Below are positions 1-7,203 of a stretch of 21,469 nt of DNA, piece after piece. A program made the translations under genes and the position numbers. Source of the DNA: JAENVT01 sp031412355 (GTDB lineage Bacteria > Actinomycetota > Acidimicrobiia > Acidimicrobiales > Ilumatobacteraceae); NCBI GenBank assembly GCA_031412355.1, contig JANOCR010000073.1, forward strand, positions 1 to 21,469, read 5' to 3'. The notes beneath the pieces were generated by a model that saw nothing but the letters and a program-made list of their open reading frames with translations, was not told the DNA's origin and made no database searches. Positions within the stretch are counted from its first letter, which is position 1, and every line of letters begins with the position of its first letter.

Positions 1-144
1 TGGCATCATCGGCCACTCGGCGCTCGGCCGAGATTTCGGCGACGAACGGGGCGGCCCCCAGAACCGTACGTGTCGTACTGGGGCTGCCCAGTTCAGCATC
101 GCCGCCACTGGCGAGCCACGCGCTGCTCTGGCGACCGTCGGGGC
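1..144. other. Window edge downstream of trmI, no firm gene
   Basis: No gene can be called with confidence. On the minus strand one frame stays open from the trmI stop to the window edge with GC-rich third positions and a protein-like composition (it contains APFVAEISAERRV), but no ATG, GTG or TTG in a sensible place opens it. The other frames give Pro/Arg/Ser-rich shadows. It may be the beginning of the next gene of the trmI operon with an unrecognised start. Confidence 0.25.
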
Positions 145-915
145 TCAGCCGAGGAATCGCGCCGTAGTGAGAAAGCCGGTGTGGGCGACCATTCGGTGGT
201 CGGGGCGCACCGCCTGGCCCTCGACGTACCAGCCGCGGTGCAGCACCTCCAGGCTCCTGGTTCCGTTCCACGCCTTCGATGCCAGAGCAGCGCGCAGCTG
301 CGACACCTGGATGATCGAAGGCGTGTAGGCGATCAAGATGCCGCCCGGCCGCAATGCCTCCATCGCGTGCGGTACGACCTGCCACGGTTCGGGGAGGTCG
401 AGCACGACGCGATCGATACCGCGCTCGTCGATGCCTTCGTAGCAGTCACGCAACTCGACGTGATATCGCTCCATCGCAGCCTCACCCAGGAAGCTGCGAA
501 CGTTGGCCTTGGCGCGATTGGCGAAGTCTTCACGCATCTCGTAGCCGACGATCTCGGCTCCCCAGCGCAACATCGTCATGCTGAGCGCTCCCGAACCGAC
601 GCCGCTCTCCAGCACACGCACACCCGGTCCGATGTCGGCCAGCATGCACATCGGAGCGAGATCTTTCGGGTAGATCACCTGCGCGCCGCGTGGCATCTCG
701 ACGACGAAGTCTTCCAGCGTGGGACGCAGCGCCGTGTAGGGAGAACCTTTTGTGCTCTTGACCACGACACCTTCCAACTGCCCGACCAGATCGCTGTGTG
801 CGAAGAAGCCGTTGTGGCTGTGGAACTCGGCGCCCTCGGCCAGGGTGATCAGATACCGGCGCTGCTTCAGGTCGAGCAGCAACACCTTGTCGCCATGAGC
901 GAACGGTGTGTTCAT
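145..915 (-). CDS. trmI: tRNA (adenine(58)-N1)-methyltransferase TrmI
   Basis: Class I AdoMet-dependent methyltransferase that makes m1A58 in the T-loop of tRNA, a cytoplasmic and usually homotetrameric enzyme. The 256-residue protein is a normal length for bacterial TrmI. It has the N-terminal β-domain (residues 1–75), the AdoMet-binding motif ESGVGSG (103–109) in a Rossmann fold, the DLPEPW motif (173–178) whose Asp is the expected catalytic residue, and the C-terminal HTGF stretch (245–248). The ATG at 915 was chosen because it overlaps the ttuA stop as ATGA (912–915); the frame stays open further upstream, but only as overlap with ttuA. It is the last recognisable gene of a ttuB–ttuA–trmI set. 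In Thermus, m1A58 stimulates 2-thiolation of T54 by TtuA (established knowledge), so the coupling makes functional sense. Confidence 0.93.
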   Translation of the reverse strand: MNTPFAHGDKVLLLDLKQRRYLITLAEGAEFHSHNGFFAHSDLVGQLEGVVVKSTKGSPYTALRPTLEDFVVEMPRGAQVIYPKDLAPMCMLADIGPGVRVLESGVGSGALSMTMLRWGAEIVGYEMREDFANRAKANVRSFLGEAAMERYHVELRDCYEGIDERGIDRVVLDLPEPWQVVPHAMEALRPGGILIAYTPSIIQVSQLRAALASKAWNGTRSLEVLHRGWYVEGQAVRPDHRMVAHTGFLTTARFLG

Positions 916-1880
916 CGTGAGCCTCTCCCCTTCCTCATCACCATTTCGACCGGCACGGGGGCGTGGGCAGAAGCCGTCTCCACCAGACGGCAGAAGGCGC
1001 ACACGCTACCGGTCGTCGGCGCACCACAGTTCGAACACGCGCCGAGCTCGTGTCCCTGGGCCACAGCTCGGCCGGCGAGGAGCGGCGCCATGTTGTCGAT
1101 GAAGTTGAAGTAGAAGCCCGCTTTGCTGCCGGGCGACGTCTCCTCGATGGCGTTGAGCGCGGCTTTGTAGGAAAGATGCTTGTTGCCTGCTGCCATCGGG
1201 CATTCGTCGACGAGATAGTCGATGCCGCGCACGATGCACCAAGCCGCTGTCTCGCGCTCGGTCAGTCGAACGAGGGGCTTGACCTTCTTGGGAAAACCCG
1301 GGCGCGCCTCGAGCACCGGAAGCTGGCGAGCCAGGTATTCGATGTCCCAGTGCAGCGTGTTGCCGAACAGCACGGCTGCTTCGTCGTCGAGGTTGTGGCC
1401 GGTGACCAGCACGGCGTATCCACCGTCGAGGGCCGCCTTGTCGAAGATGTGGCGCTTGCTCATCCCGCACGCCGAACAGGGCACCCGCCGCGTGGCCTTG
1501 GCCGCGGTCGGGATGTCGTAGCCGTAGTCGTCGCGCAGCTTGACTTCGATTAGTTTCAGGCCACGCTCGCCGGCGAAGGCACGTGCGTACTCGGCCGATG
1601 TCTCGCTGTACTCACCGATTCCCAAGCCCACGTACAAGCCGTCGGCCTGATAGCCGAGCTCGATCAACAGATCCCACACGGCAAGGCTGTCCTTGCCGCC
1701 CGAGACAGCGACGAGCAATCGATCGTCGCGGCCGAACATCTTGAAGTGTTCGATCGCTTTCACAACCTGGCGCCGGCACAACTCCATGAAGTGCTCCGCG
1801 CAGAAGTTGGCGTTGTGCCTCGGCAGATCGATGATGGCCGGGCCGCGGCATGTGCGGCACTTGGATCCGGCCGCGACCAT
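912..1880 (-). CDS. ttuA: TtuA-type tRNA U54 2-thiolation enzyme (PP-loop, Fe-S, zinc)
   Basis: Predicted tRNA-5-methyluridine(54) 2-sulfurtransferase, which adenylates the C2 position of U54 and replaces its oxygen with sulfur delivered by a ubiquitin-like carrier. The 322 residues match TtuA length (about 320). Visible in order: an N-terminal zinc site C8, C11, C27, H30; the ATP PP-loop SGGKDS (60–65); the three cysteines expected to hold the catalytic 4Fe-4S cluster, C135, C138 and C227; and a C-terminal zinc site C282, C285, C294, C297. No key residue is missing. The two zinc fingers and the cluster cysteines separate TtuA from TilS and MnmA. The start ATG at 1880 shares one base with the ttuB stop (TAATG), and the stop overlaps trmI by ATGA. 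A relative such as TtcA or Ncs6 is the alternative, but the TtuB and TrmI neighbours argue for TtuA. Confidence 0.88.
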   Translation of the reverse strand: MVAAGSKCRTCRGPAIIDLPRHNANFCAEHFMELCRRQVVKAIEHFKMFGRDDRLLVAVSGGKDSLAVWDLLIELGYQADGLYVGLGIGEYSETSAEYARAFAGERGLKLIEVKLRDDYGYDIPTAAKATRRVPCSACGMSKRHIFDKAALDGGYAVLVTGHNLDDEAAVLFGNTLHWDIEYLARQLPVLEARPGFPKKVKPLVRLTERETAAWCIVRGIDYLVDECPMAAGNKHLSYKAALNAIEETSPGSKAGFYFNFIDNMAPLLAGRAVAQGHELGACSNCGAPTTGSVCAFCRLVETASAHAPVPVEMVMRKGRGSR

Positions 1881-2077
1881 TACGCACCCCCGGAGATGAC
1901 CGGGCGGATCTCGACGGTGTCGGAGTCGAGTAGTTCGGCGTCGCCCGGCACCAGGGTGCCGTTGCAAATCACCAGATGAGATTCCCGGTTCAGGCCGAGC
2001 TTGGCAAGAAGGGCTTGGACGCGTCGCGGCCCCGTCACTTCGATCTCACGACTGGGGTTGCGCAGCAGCACCTTCAT
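1880..2077 (-). CDS. ttuB: TtuB-like ubiquitin-fold sulfur carrier (ThiS/MoaD family)
   Basis: A 65-residue β-grasp protein. In the TtuB pathway such a carrier is adenylated on its C-terminal glycine by an E1-like enzyme, converted to a thiocarboxylate, and donates sulfur to TtuA. The sequence has the ThiS/MoaD pattern: an N-terminal strand KVLLRN, a helix at 18–28, and an acidic DTVEIRPVISGG end. Length and the ISGG ending agree closely with Thermus TtuB as remembered. Unusually, one Ala follows the Gly-Gly (ISGGA-stop), so the mature tail may need trimming before activation. The ATG at 2077 overlaps the preceding gene by ATGA and the stop overlaps ttuA by TAATG. ThiS, MoaD or CysO are alternatives by fold, but no thiamine, molybdopterin or cysteine genes are nearby. 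No E1 (TtuC/MoeB-like) or rhodanese is in the window. Confidence 0.82.
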   Translation of the reverse strand: MKVLLRNPSREIEVTGPRRVQALLAKLGLNRESHLVICNGTLVPGDAELLDSDTVEIRPVISGGA

Positions 2078-2331
2078 CGAGCACGGCGTGACGCCCGGGT
2101 CTCACCACGGCTCGGCGGCCTGATTGCTTCGATCCGCAGGGCCTGGCCGGGCTCGAGACGCTCGGTTGCCACGACCTGCTCGTTGCGCCCGAGCGCCTTC
2201 TTCAACAGCCTCGGGCCCCACACGAATGCGCCGACGGCCATCCAGCCGCGGCTGCCACCGAGCAGTCCTTTGTACAGCGCGTTGCGCCGCAGCGCAGCCG
2301 TCGGCGACAGCACCCGGGTGCGGCGGGCCAC
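2074..2331 (-). CDS. Small basic hypothetical protein with one hydrophobic segment
   Basis: An 85-residue protein of unrecognised family. It is rich in Arg (many at both ends) and carries one moderately hydrophobic stretch, about residues 26–45 (GSRGWMAVGAFVWGPRLLKK), which could be a short membrane or membrane-surface helix, followed by a β-like segment with VVATERLEPGQALRIEAI. It starts with GTG at 2331, three bases after the stop of the 69-residue membrane protein, and its TGA overlaps the ttuB ATG (ATGA). It therefore sits translationally between the membrane pair and ttuB. Function unknown; co-translation does not prove a role in tRNA modification. Confidence 0.7.
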   Translation of the reverse strand: MARRTRVLSPTAALRRNALYKGLLGGSRGWMAVGAFVWGPRLLKKALGRNEQVVATERLEPGQALRIEAIRPPSRGETRASRRAR

Positions 2332-2334
2332 GAG

Positions 2335-2544
2335 TCAGACCCGACGGATCTCGACCAGCGTGGTCTTCTTCTTGCCCCGGCGACTGCCGAGCAGGAAGAA
2401 CACCAGCAACAGCACGACACCACCGACAACACCGACGGTCATGAGCGTTCGCTTCTTGTCGTCGACGCGTCCTTGAACGTTGTCTTGAAGTTGACGAAAT
2501 CGCGATTCGAGGTCGTCGCGTGTAATGCGTTGCTGCGCCATCAT
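2335..2544 (-). CDS. Small single-pass membrane protein
   Basis: A 69-residue protein. It has an N-terminal charged, coiled-coil-like helix (residues 6–32), one strong transmembrane segment (about 34–53, Val/Leu/Phe rich), and a basic cytoplasmic-type tail starting SRRGKKK. It resembles in layout the small DUF3618-like helix-plus-anchor proteins that accompany holin-superfamily III proteins in Actinobacteria, but the family assignment is not secure. The start is ATG at 2544 (or the adjacent ATG at 2541). It overlaps the stop of the upstream gene as TGATG and has a purine-rich GAAAGAGAG just before it. A much longer upstream extension of the frame lies inside the neighbouring gene and is rejected. 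Confidence 0.72.
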   Translation of the reverse strand: MMAQQRITRDDLESRFRQLQDNVQGRVDDKKRTLMTVGVVGGVVLLLVFFLLGSRRGKKKTTLVEIRRV

Positions 2545-2885
2545 CAACTCTCTTTCTGCAATGTCTTCTTCTTCGAGATTCGCCATGCGGCGATTCCCAT
2601 CACGGCAAGACTGGCGACGAAGGCAAACAGGTACGGCAACAGTGATGTCCAACTGCCGCGGAACGACTTGCCGAACTCGTTCTGCACCATTCGCAGCGCG
2701 CCGAGCACCAGCAACACACATCCGGTTCCGATCAGCACCGCACCCGCGGCGCCCGCAGCCAACCACCGCCCGGCACCCTTGATGGGGCCGAGTGTCTCTT
2801 GTCGCGCGTAGTCCTTGACGAGGTCGATGACCTGCGAGATCTGGCCGGAGTCACTTCTCGCGGCGGGCTTGTCCTTGTCGGGCAC
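2544..2885 (-). CDS. Two-pass membrane protein, actinobacterial holin-superfamily III-like
   Basis: About 113 residues. There is a hydrophilic N-terminus; then an amphipathic segment, QVIDLVKDYARQETLGPIKG (16–37); TM1 at about 42–64; a polar linker; and TM2 at about 82–102. The tail is Lys-rich. The arrangement matches the Phage_holin_3_6-like proteins widespread in actinobacterial chromosomes, which are not phage lysis genes in most hosts. The exact start is uncertain. GTG at 2885 is preceded at 7 bases by TACACA, an imperfect copy of the leaderless -10 box seen elsewhere here; GTG at 2891 and GTG at 2936 are alternatives. Its stop overlaps the next ATG. It probably works with the next two small proteins at the membrane, role unknown. 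Confidence 0.7.
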   Translation of the reverse strand: MPDKDKPAARSDSGQISQVIDLVKDYARQETLGPIKGAGRWLAAGAAGAVLIGTGCVLLVLGALRMVQNEFGKSFRGSWTSLLPYLFAFVASLAVMGIAAWRISKKKTLQKES

Positions 2886-2936
2886 GGCCACATGTGTAGC
2901 ACGCGGAGGTATCGAACTTCTACCGATCGACGACAC

Positions 2937-3548
2937 TCAACCGAGCCGGAATCGAAGTGCGGCCTCGGTGTCGTCGAGCAGACGATCGATCAGGTCGAGG
3001 CGCGTAAGGGGATCCGGTGCGCACAGGACGGCGTACTGATCGACCGGCCCGAACGGGCTGATTGCTGCCACCAGAAAGCTGTCGATCGAGGGGTCACCGG
3101 TCAGTTCACCTTCCGGAACGGCGGAACGATCGCCCATCTCGACAGCGAGGCCGGCGCAACGTCGGGCCCGCGTCGCGCTAGCACCAGACCGCTCGACCGC
3201 GATGTCGCAGTCCTCATCCGGCCAATCATCGACCTCGGCTCGTGGGTAGGGATCGTCGGGCAGCCATGCATTCACCCGAATCCGCCGGGTGCCCACGGTC
3301 ACCACCATGAACCGGCCGGCATCGAGCTCGGTGACCTGCAGCATCTGGGCAACGACTCCGACAACGGAGCGCGTGTCGCCGCCGCCCACCTCGCTGCCCC
3401 GATCGATCAGCACCACCCCGAACTCGTGGTCGGCTGACTCGAGGCAGTCGCGAACGAGTTGTTGGTAACGAGGCTCGAACACGTGCAACGGCAATACGAC
3501 GCCCGGTAGCAGCACGGTGCCCAAAGGGAACATGGGCATGACCGTCAT
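2937..3548 (-). CDS. LON substrate-binding domain protein (COG2802-like)
   Basis: A 203-residue stand-alone LON N-terminal domain with no AAA+ ATPase or protease domain. The diagnostic start is visible: MFPLGTVLLPGVVLPLHVFEPRY-type (residues 4–26), followed by the conserved GVVLIDRGSEVGG segment and a strand-rich core, then a helical C-terminal half. Proteins of this family are of unknown role; in Lon the same domain recognises substrates. The ATG at 3548 was chosen because it places the canonical PLG near the N-terminus and lies 7 bases after the dacB stop; the open frame continuing upstream is shadow within dacB. It is probably co-transcribed with dacB. Confidence 0.85.
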   Translation of the reverse strand: MTVMPMFPLGTVLLPGVVLPLHVFEPRYQQLVRDCLESADHEFGVVLIDRGSEVGGGDTRSVVGVVAQMLQVTELDAGRFMVVTVGTRRIRVNAWLPDDPYPRAEVDDWPDEDCDIAVERSGASATRARRCAGLAVEMGDRSAVPEGELTGDPSIDSFLVAAISPFGPVDQYAVLCAPDPLTRLDLIDRLLDDTEAALRFRLG

Positions 3549-3555
3549 AGGCGAT

Positions 3556-4992
3556 TCATCGTGGCGCGAGGGTGTCGGCGGATGGGCCTGTCGGGTACGG
3601 GCCGAGCGCCTGACCCAGTTGCTCCCAGAGCGATCGGTAGTTGTTGGCGATGCACTCGCCGTTCTGCAGGAGGACGAACTCGATTGCGCCTCCCCCCGCC
3701 TGCGGGACATACCCGCCCAGCGACTTGGCCCCGAGCTGACCGGGATTGCAATTGGGATTCAAGGAGCCCGTCTTGCCGCGAAGCTTCCCGGCAAGTGGGC
3801 CATCGGTGAAGACGTCGAACAGCGTGCCCCCGGGAGTCCCGGCGACGGGCATGCCCTGCCCGACGGGATCCGTCGCCGATCCGTGCTCGAGCACCCCCAA
3901 GATGGCCGCGCAGGTCAACCGGTTTGCATCCGACAGACCGGAACCGTCGACCAGGCTGACGCCGGCCGTCGGCACGCCCCACGCGGCGAGTCGTTCCATG
4001 ACGGTTTGCAGGCCCGCGGCGCGCGTGCCCTGTCCCTTCGCCTGGAAGCCGATTTCTTTCAACACCATCTCGGACGTGTTGTTGTCGCTGGTCGTCAGCA
4101 TCTCGGCGAGGATCGCTGGCAGCGGCTGCGATTGCACCTCCGCAATGGTGGCTCCGCCGGCGACGGCAATGCCCGTCGATGCCTCACCGACATCGATCCC
4201 GCGATCGACCAACATGTCGCGCAGCACGTTGGCCGCTCCGAGGGCCGGATCGTTGGCCGCCACTTGCGGGGTCTGCCACGAGTCGTTTGCGAGCAGCGCG
4301 TCGATGGGACCGGCCTGCGTGACATGGTCGGCGGCCGCCCAATTCGGTACGAAGAACTCGTCGTCGTAGCGCGACCCGTCGCCCACGATGCCACCGGTGA
4401 TCTCGGTGACACCCGTCTGCTGGATGATGTCCGCAAGCGATTCGAACGATGTCTCGTTGAACGGTGGCCACTTCGGGTTGTTGCCGTTCCACCACTCGTT
4501 GGCCAGCACCGGATCGCCCCCGCCGACGAGGTAGAGATCGCCGGTCACGACGCCCTCGGCAAGCGCGCCGATCACCTTCGTCGAATACGTGAAGCCAGGG
4601 CCGAGCACATCGAGCGCGACCGCCGCCGTGAGGATCTTCAGGTTGCTGGCCGGCGACAGAGAAAGTGTCTCGTTCTTCGCCGCCACCGGCTGCCCATCGA
4701 TCGCCAATGCGAAGCAACGGTTGTCGTCGACCGAGGAGAGCAATGGCTGCAGTGCCGACTGCAGGGCGGTGACGTTGACTTGACGCGACAACACTGCCGG
4801 GGCACGGCGTACCGACAGAAGCGGGGTAATCATCGCCTGTGGCAGCGTTGCCGGGTCGGGTGCAACTGGTTGCACAACGGGCGGTGGACGGCGGGCGTCG
4901 GCGAAGCGCCACAATGCCCCGAGTCCCACCGCGGGAAGTGCAGCCAGCACCACCAGCACGGGAATGGGGTTGACCCGACGCCGCCTGGCCAT
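3556..4992 (-). CDS. dacB: D-alanyl-D-alanine carboxypeptidase/endopeptidase (PBP4, peptidase S13)
   Basis: Low-molecular-weight class C penicillin-binding protein that trims or hydrolyses peptidoglycan cross-links outside the membrane. The 478-residue protein begins with a basic MARRRR and a signal-anchor (about 9–28), then a Pro-rich spacer. The three active-site motifs are intact: SxxK = S116-NLK119, SxN = S302-DN304, and KTG at 407–409. The insert between the first two motifs is the usual S13 domain insertion. The ATG at 4992 shares one base with the stop of the acyl-CoA synthetase gene (TGATG), which fixes the start. Cysteines at about 361, 415 and 447 could form extracellular disulfides. 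Confidence 0.93.
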   Translation of the reverse strand: MARRRRVNPIPVLVVLAALPAVGLGALWRFADARRPPPVVQPVAPDPATLPQAMITPLLSVRRAPAVLSRQVNVTALQSALQPLLSSVDDNRCFALAIDGQPVAAKNETLSLSPASNLKILTAAVALDVLGPGFTYSTKVIGALAEGVVTGDLYLVGGGDPVLANEWWNGNNPKWPPFNETSFESLADIIQQTGVTEITGGIVGDGSRYDDEFFVPNWAAADHVTQAGPIDALLANDSWQTPQVAANDPALGAANVLRDMLVDRGIDVGEASTGIAVAGGATIAEVQSQPLPAILAEMLTTSDNNTSEMVLKEIGFQAKGQGTRAAGLQTVMERLAAWGVPTAGVSLVDGSGLSDANRLTCAAILGVLEHGSATDPVGQGMPVAGTPGGTLFDVFTDGPLAGKLRGKTGSLNPNCNPGQLGAKSLGGYVPQAGGGAIEFVLLQNGECIANNYRSLWEQLGQALGPYPTGPSADTLAPR

Positions 4993-7148
4993 CAGCTCAA
5001 ACCCCGGCTGCGCCGAAACTCCGCATAGCGGTGCAGGTGCGCCAGCGCCGTGACGGCACGGTTGCCGCTGGAATAGCACAGCCGACCACTGGCACGGACC
5101 GCCGCCGGGCCTGGATTGGCAGGGTCGGCGACGGCCAACTCGGTGGCGGTCAGGATGGGCTTGTCGTAGCGACGAGACAGCTCGTCCGCGGCCTCGGCGA
5201 ACCGCTGGTCCTGTCGCTCGTGGTACGCGACGATTCGCTCCAGACCGTGGTCGGGATGAAACCCGCCCTCGCGCATCAGGCGCGCCTCGTTGCTCTGGAT
5301 TCCGAGGCCGAGGTAGATCACCGAGTGCACCTCCGGATGCGCAGCGATCATCTCCATCACCTCGGGAATCGTTTCACGCGTCTCGCCGCCCGCACAGTCG
5401 ACCGGGTTGTTACGACTCCAGCGCGCCGGCAGCTTTGTATCGATGGCAGCCGTGAGATCGGCAGGTAGCGGGATCAGCATCAGGCCGTCGGCTCCGGCGA
5501 TGGCATCCGAGGTCACGACACCCCATCCGCCGGCTGTGGTCAACACCACGACGTTCGGTCCCCTCGGCAATGGCTGGGTGGCGAACGTCGCCGCGGCATC
5601 GAATGCTTCTTCCACCGTTACGGCGCGGGTCACGCCGGCCTGGCGGCACGCGCCGTCGAACACCTTGTCGTCGGCCGCAAGGGCGCCCGTGTGACTGGCT
5701 GCTGCCTTGGCACCACCTTCAGTCGCGCCGCCCTTGATCACCACGAGTGGCTTGCGACGCGCAACCGAGGCGAAGGTGTCGAGCAGCCGTCGACCGTCGA
5801 CGATCCCTTCGACATAAGCGATCGACACCGACGTCTCGGTGTCGTCGGCGAACCAGTCGAGATAGTCCCCTGGCGTGACCGCCGCAGCGTTTCCGGCTGA
5901 CACCGCCCGGCTGATGCCGACGCCGGTTTGTCGGGCGTAGTTCAACAAGCTGCTCACGAGGTTGCCGCTCTGGCTCGTGACGGCGATGCGGCCTCGCGGC
6001 GGGTACGGCGCGACGATCTGGGCACACAGGTTGGCCGGCGTACTGACCAGGCCCTGGCCGTTGGGACCGGCAAGCAATATGCCCAACTCGTCGGCGAGGG
6101 CGACCAACTCGGTTTCGGCGGCGCGACCCGCAGGCCCAGCTTCGCCGTAGCCAGCGCTGGTCATGAACGCCGCCTTCACGCCCTTCGCGGCGCACGCTGT
6201 CAGCACGCTGATGTTGGCAGCTGCCGGCGTGCACACGAAGACGAGATCGATGGCATCGTCGGGCAAATCGGCGATGTCGGCAACGGTACGAATGCCGAGA
6301 ACATCCTCGCCTTCGAGGTTGGTTCCGAACACCTGGCCGCGGTATCCGCCGGCGAGGATGTTGTGGAGGCTGACGAAACCGAACTTCCCCGGATGGGTGC
6401 TGGCGCCGGCCACCAGCACCCCCTTGGGTTCGAACAACGCTCGGAACTGCAAATCGGTCGGCTGTGGGCGAGGCCGCGATCCGACGATTGGAGCGTGACC
6501 CAATTCGACGAGGGCATCGACGGCGACCGGCCTGCCATCGGCCGCGACGATCAGAGGGTTGACGTCGACGCTGACGACGTCGTCACGCCCCTCGGTCAAT
6601 GCCGACAGCCCCATCAACACTGATCGCAACCGACCTCGATCGACGGCCGAGTCGCCGCGGAACTCGCCGAGCAGCTTGTGCGTCGCCAGCCCACCGATCA
6701 TCTCCTCCGCATCGATCTCGCTGATGGGTGCCGGCCTGAACTGAACGTCGGCGATCGCCTCGGCGAGGACGCCACCGACGCCCAGCATGACATTGGCCCC
6801 GAACTGCGGGTCGCGCACGATACCGGCGATCAGTTCGCGATTGCCGGCGATCATCGGTGCGACCAAGAGCGATACCTCACCGTCCGCGGCTGTTGCTTTG
6901 GCGAGCAAGTCGGCGGCGGCCGCGCGCACCGTTGGCGCGTCGCCAAGGTGCAACTTGACCAATCCTCGCTCCGTCTTGTGGGCGATCGCGGCACCACATA
7001 GCTTGAGAACAACCGGGTAGCCGAGCGAGTCTGCTGCATCGACCGCGGCCTCGGCGGTGGCGACTTCGAGTTCGTCGGCCATCGGCACGCCGAAGGTTCG
7101 AAGCAGGGCCTTCGACGCAGCTTCTGACAGAGTCCCCGGTCCGCTCAC
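4992..7148 (-). CDS. NDP-forming acyl-CoA synthetase, β–α domain order
   Basis: Predicted ADP-forming acetyl/acyl-CoA synthetase (acyl-CoA + ADP + Pi to acid + ATP + CoA, reversible), cytoplasmic, 718 residues. The ATP-grasp subdomain comes first (about 1–215, with the conserved AHKTERGLV at 56–64). It is followed by the CoA-binding Rossmann domain (about 235–365, PKGVLVAGAS), then the ligase-CoA domains with the phosphorylated His in ASHTGALA (H486). In the better-known fused enzymes the α part comes first, so this is a permuted layout; homologues acting as protein acetyltransferases carry an extra GNAT domain, absent here. The GTG at 7148 was chosen over GTG 7157 because a TAGCGT box ends exactly 7 bases upstream and no ribosome binding site is seen. 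Substrate unknown; the upstream TetR and desaturase suggest acyl-CoA metabolism, but this is inference. Confidence 0.87.
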   Translation of the reverse strand: MSGPGTLSEAASKALLRTFGVPMADELEVATAEAAVDAADSLGYPVVLKLCGAAIAHKTERGLVKLHLGDAPTVRAAAADLLAKATAADGEVSLLVAPMIAGNRELIAGIVRDPQFGANVMLGVGGVLAEAIADVQFRPAPISEIDAEEMIGGLATHKLLGEFRGDSAVDRGRLRSVLMGLSALTEGRDDVVSVDVNPLIVAADGRPVAVDALVELGHAPIVGSRPRPQPTDLQFRALFEPKGVLVAGASTHPGKFGFVSLHNILAGGYRGQVFGTNLEGEDVLGIRTVADIADLPDDAIDLVFVCTPAAANISVLTACAAKGVKAAFMTSAGYGEAGPAGRAAETELVALADELGILLAGPNGQGLVSTPANLCAQIVAPYPPRGRIAVTSQSGNLVSSLLNYARQTGVGISRAVSAGNAAAVTPGDYLDWFADDTETSVSIAYVEGIVDGRRLLDTFASVARRKPLVVIKGGATEGGAKAAASHTGALAADDKVFDGACRQAGVTRAVTVEEAFDAAATFATQPLPRGPNVVVLTTAGGWGVVTSDAIAGADGLMLIPLPADLTAAIDTKLPARWSRNNPVDCAGGETRETIPEVMEMIAAHPEVHSVIYLGLGIQSNEARLMREGGFHPDHGLERIVAYHERQDQRFAEAADELSRRYDKPILTATELAVADPANPGPAAVRASGRLCYSSGNRAVTALAHLHRYAEFRRSRGLS

Positions 7149-7155
7149 TTGGCTC

Positions 7156-7161
7156 ACGCTA
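7156..7161 (-). promoter_or_regulatory. -10 box for a leaderless acyl-CoA synthetase transcript
   Basis: TAGCGT on the minus strand, followed by 7 bases and GTG at 7148. It fits the TANNNT consensus and spacing seen before five other genes here. It also lies in the 55-bp gap after tetR, so the synthetase can be expressed apart from tetR. Confidence 0.55.
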
Positions 7162-7203
7162 GGCGAGGGTGCCGTTGTTTCGCTGTCTTCTCGCGGGCAC
7201 GCG

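Noticed and set aside
70..1113. Long plus-strand open frame antisense to trmI and the end of ttuA
   Set aside because: Composition is His/Arg/Gln rich, as expected for an antisense shadow in high-GC DNA, and the opposite strand carries complete enzymes with all motifs.
2544..2885. Phage lysis holin and therefore a prophage remnant
   Set aside because: No endolysin, capsid, integrase or phage-like neighbours; holin-superfamily III-like proteins of this type are ordinary chromosomal genes in Actinobacteria.
3517..5028. A 503-codon plus-strand open frame antisense to dacB
   Set aside because: Shadow frame: no domain pattern, Arg/Gly/His rich, while the minus strand encodes PBP4 with all three active-site motifs.
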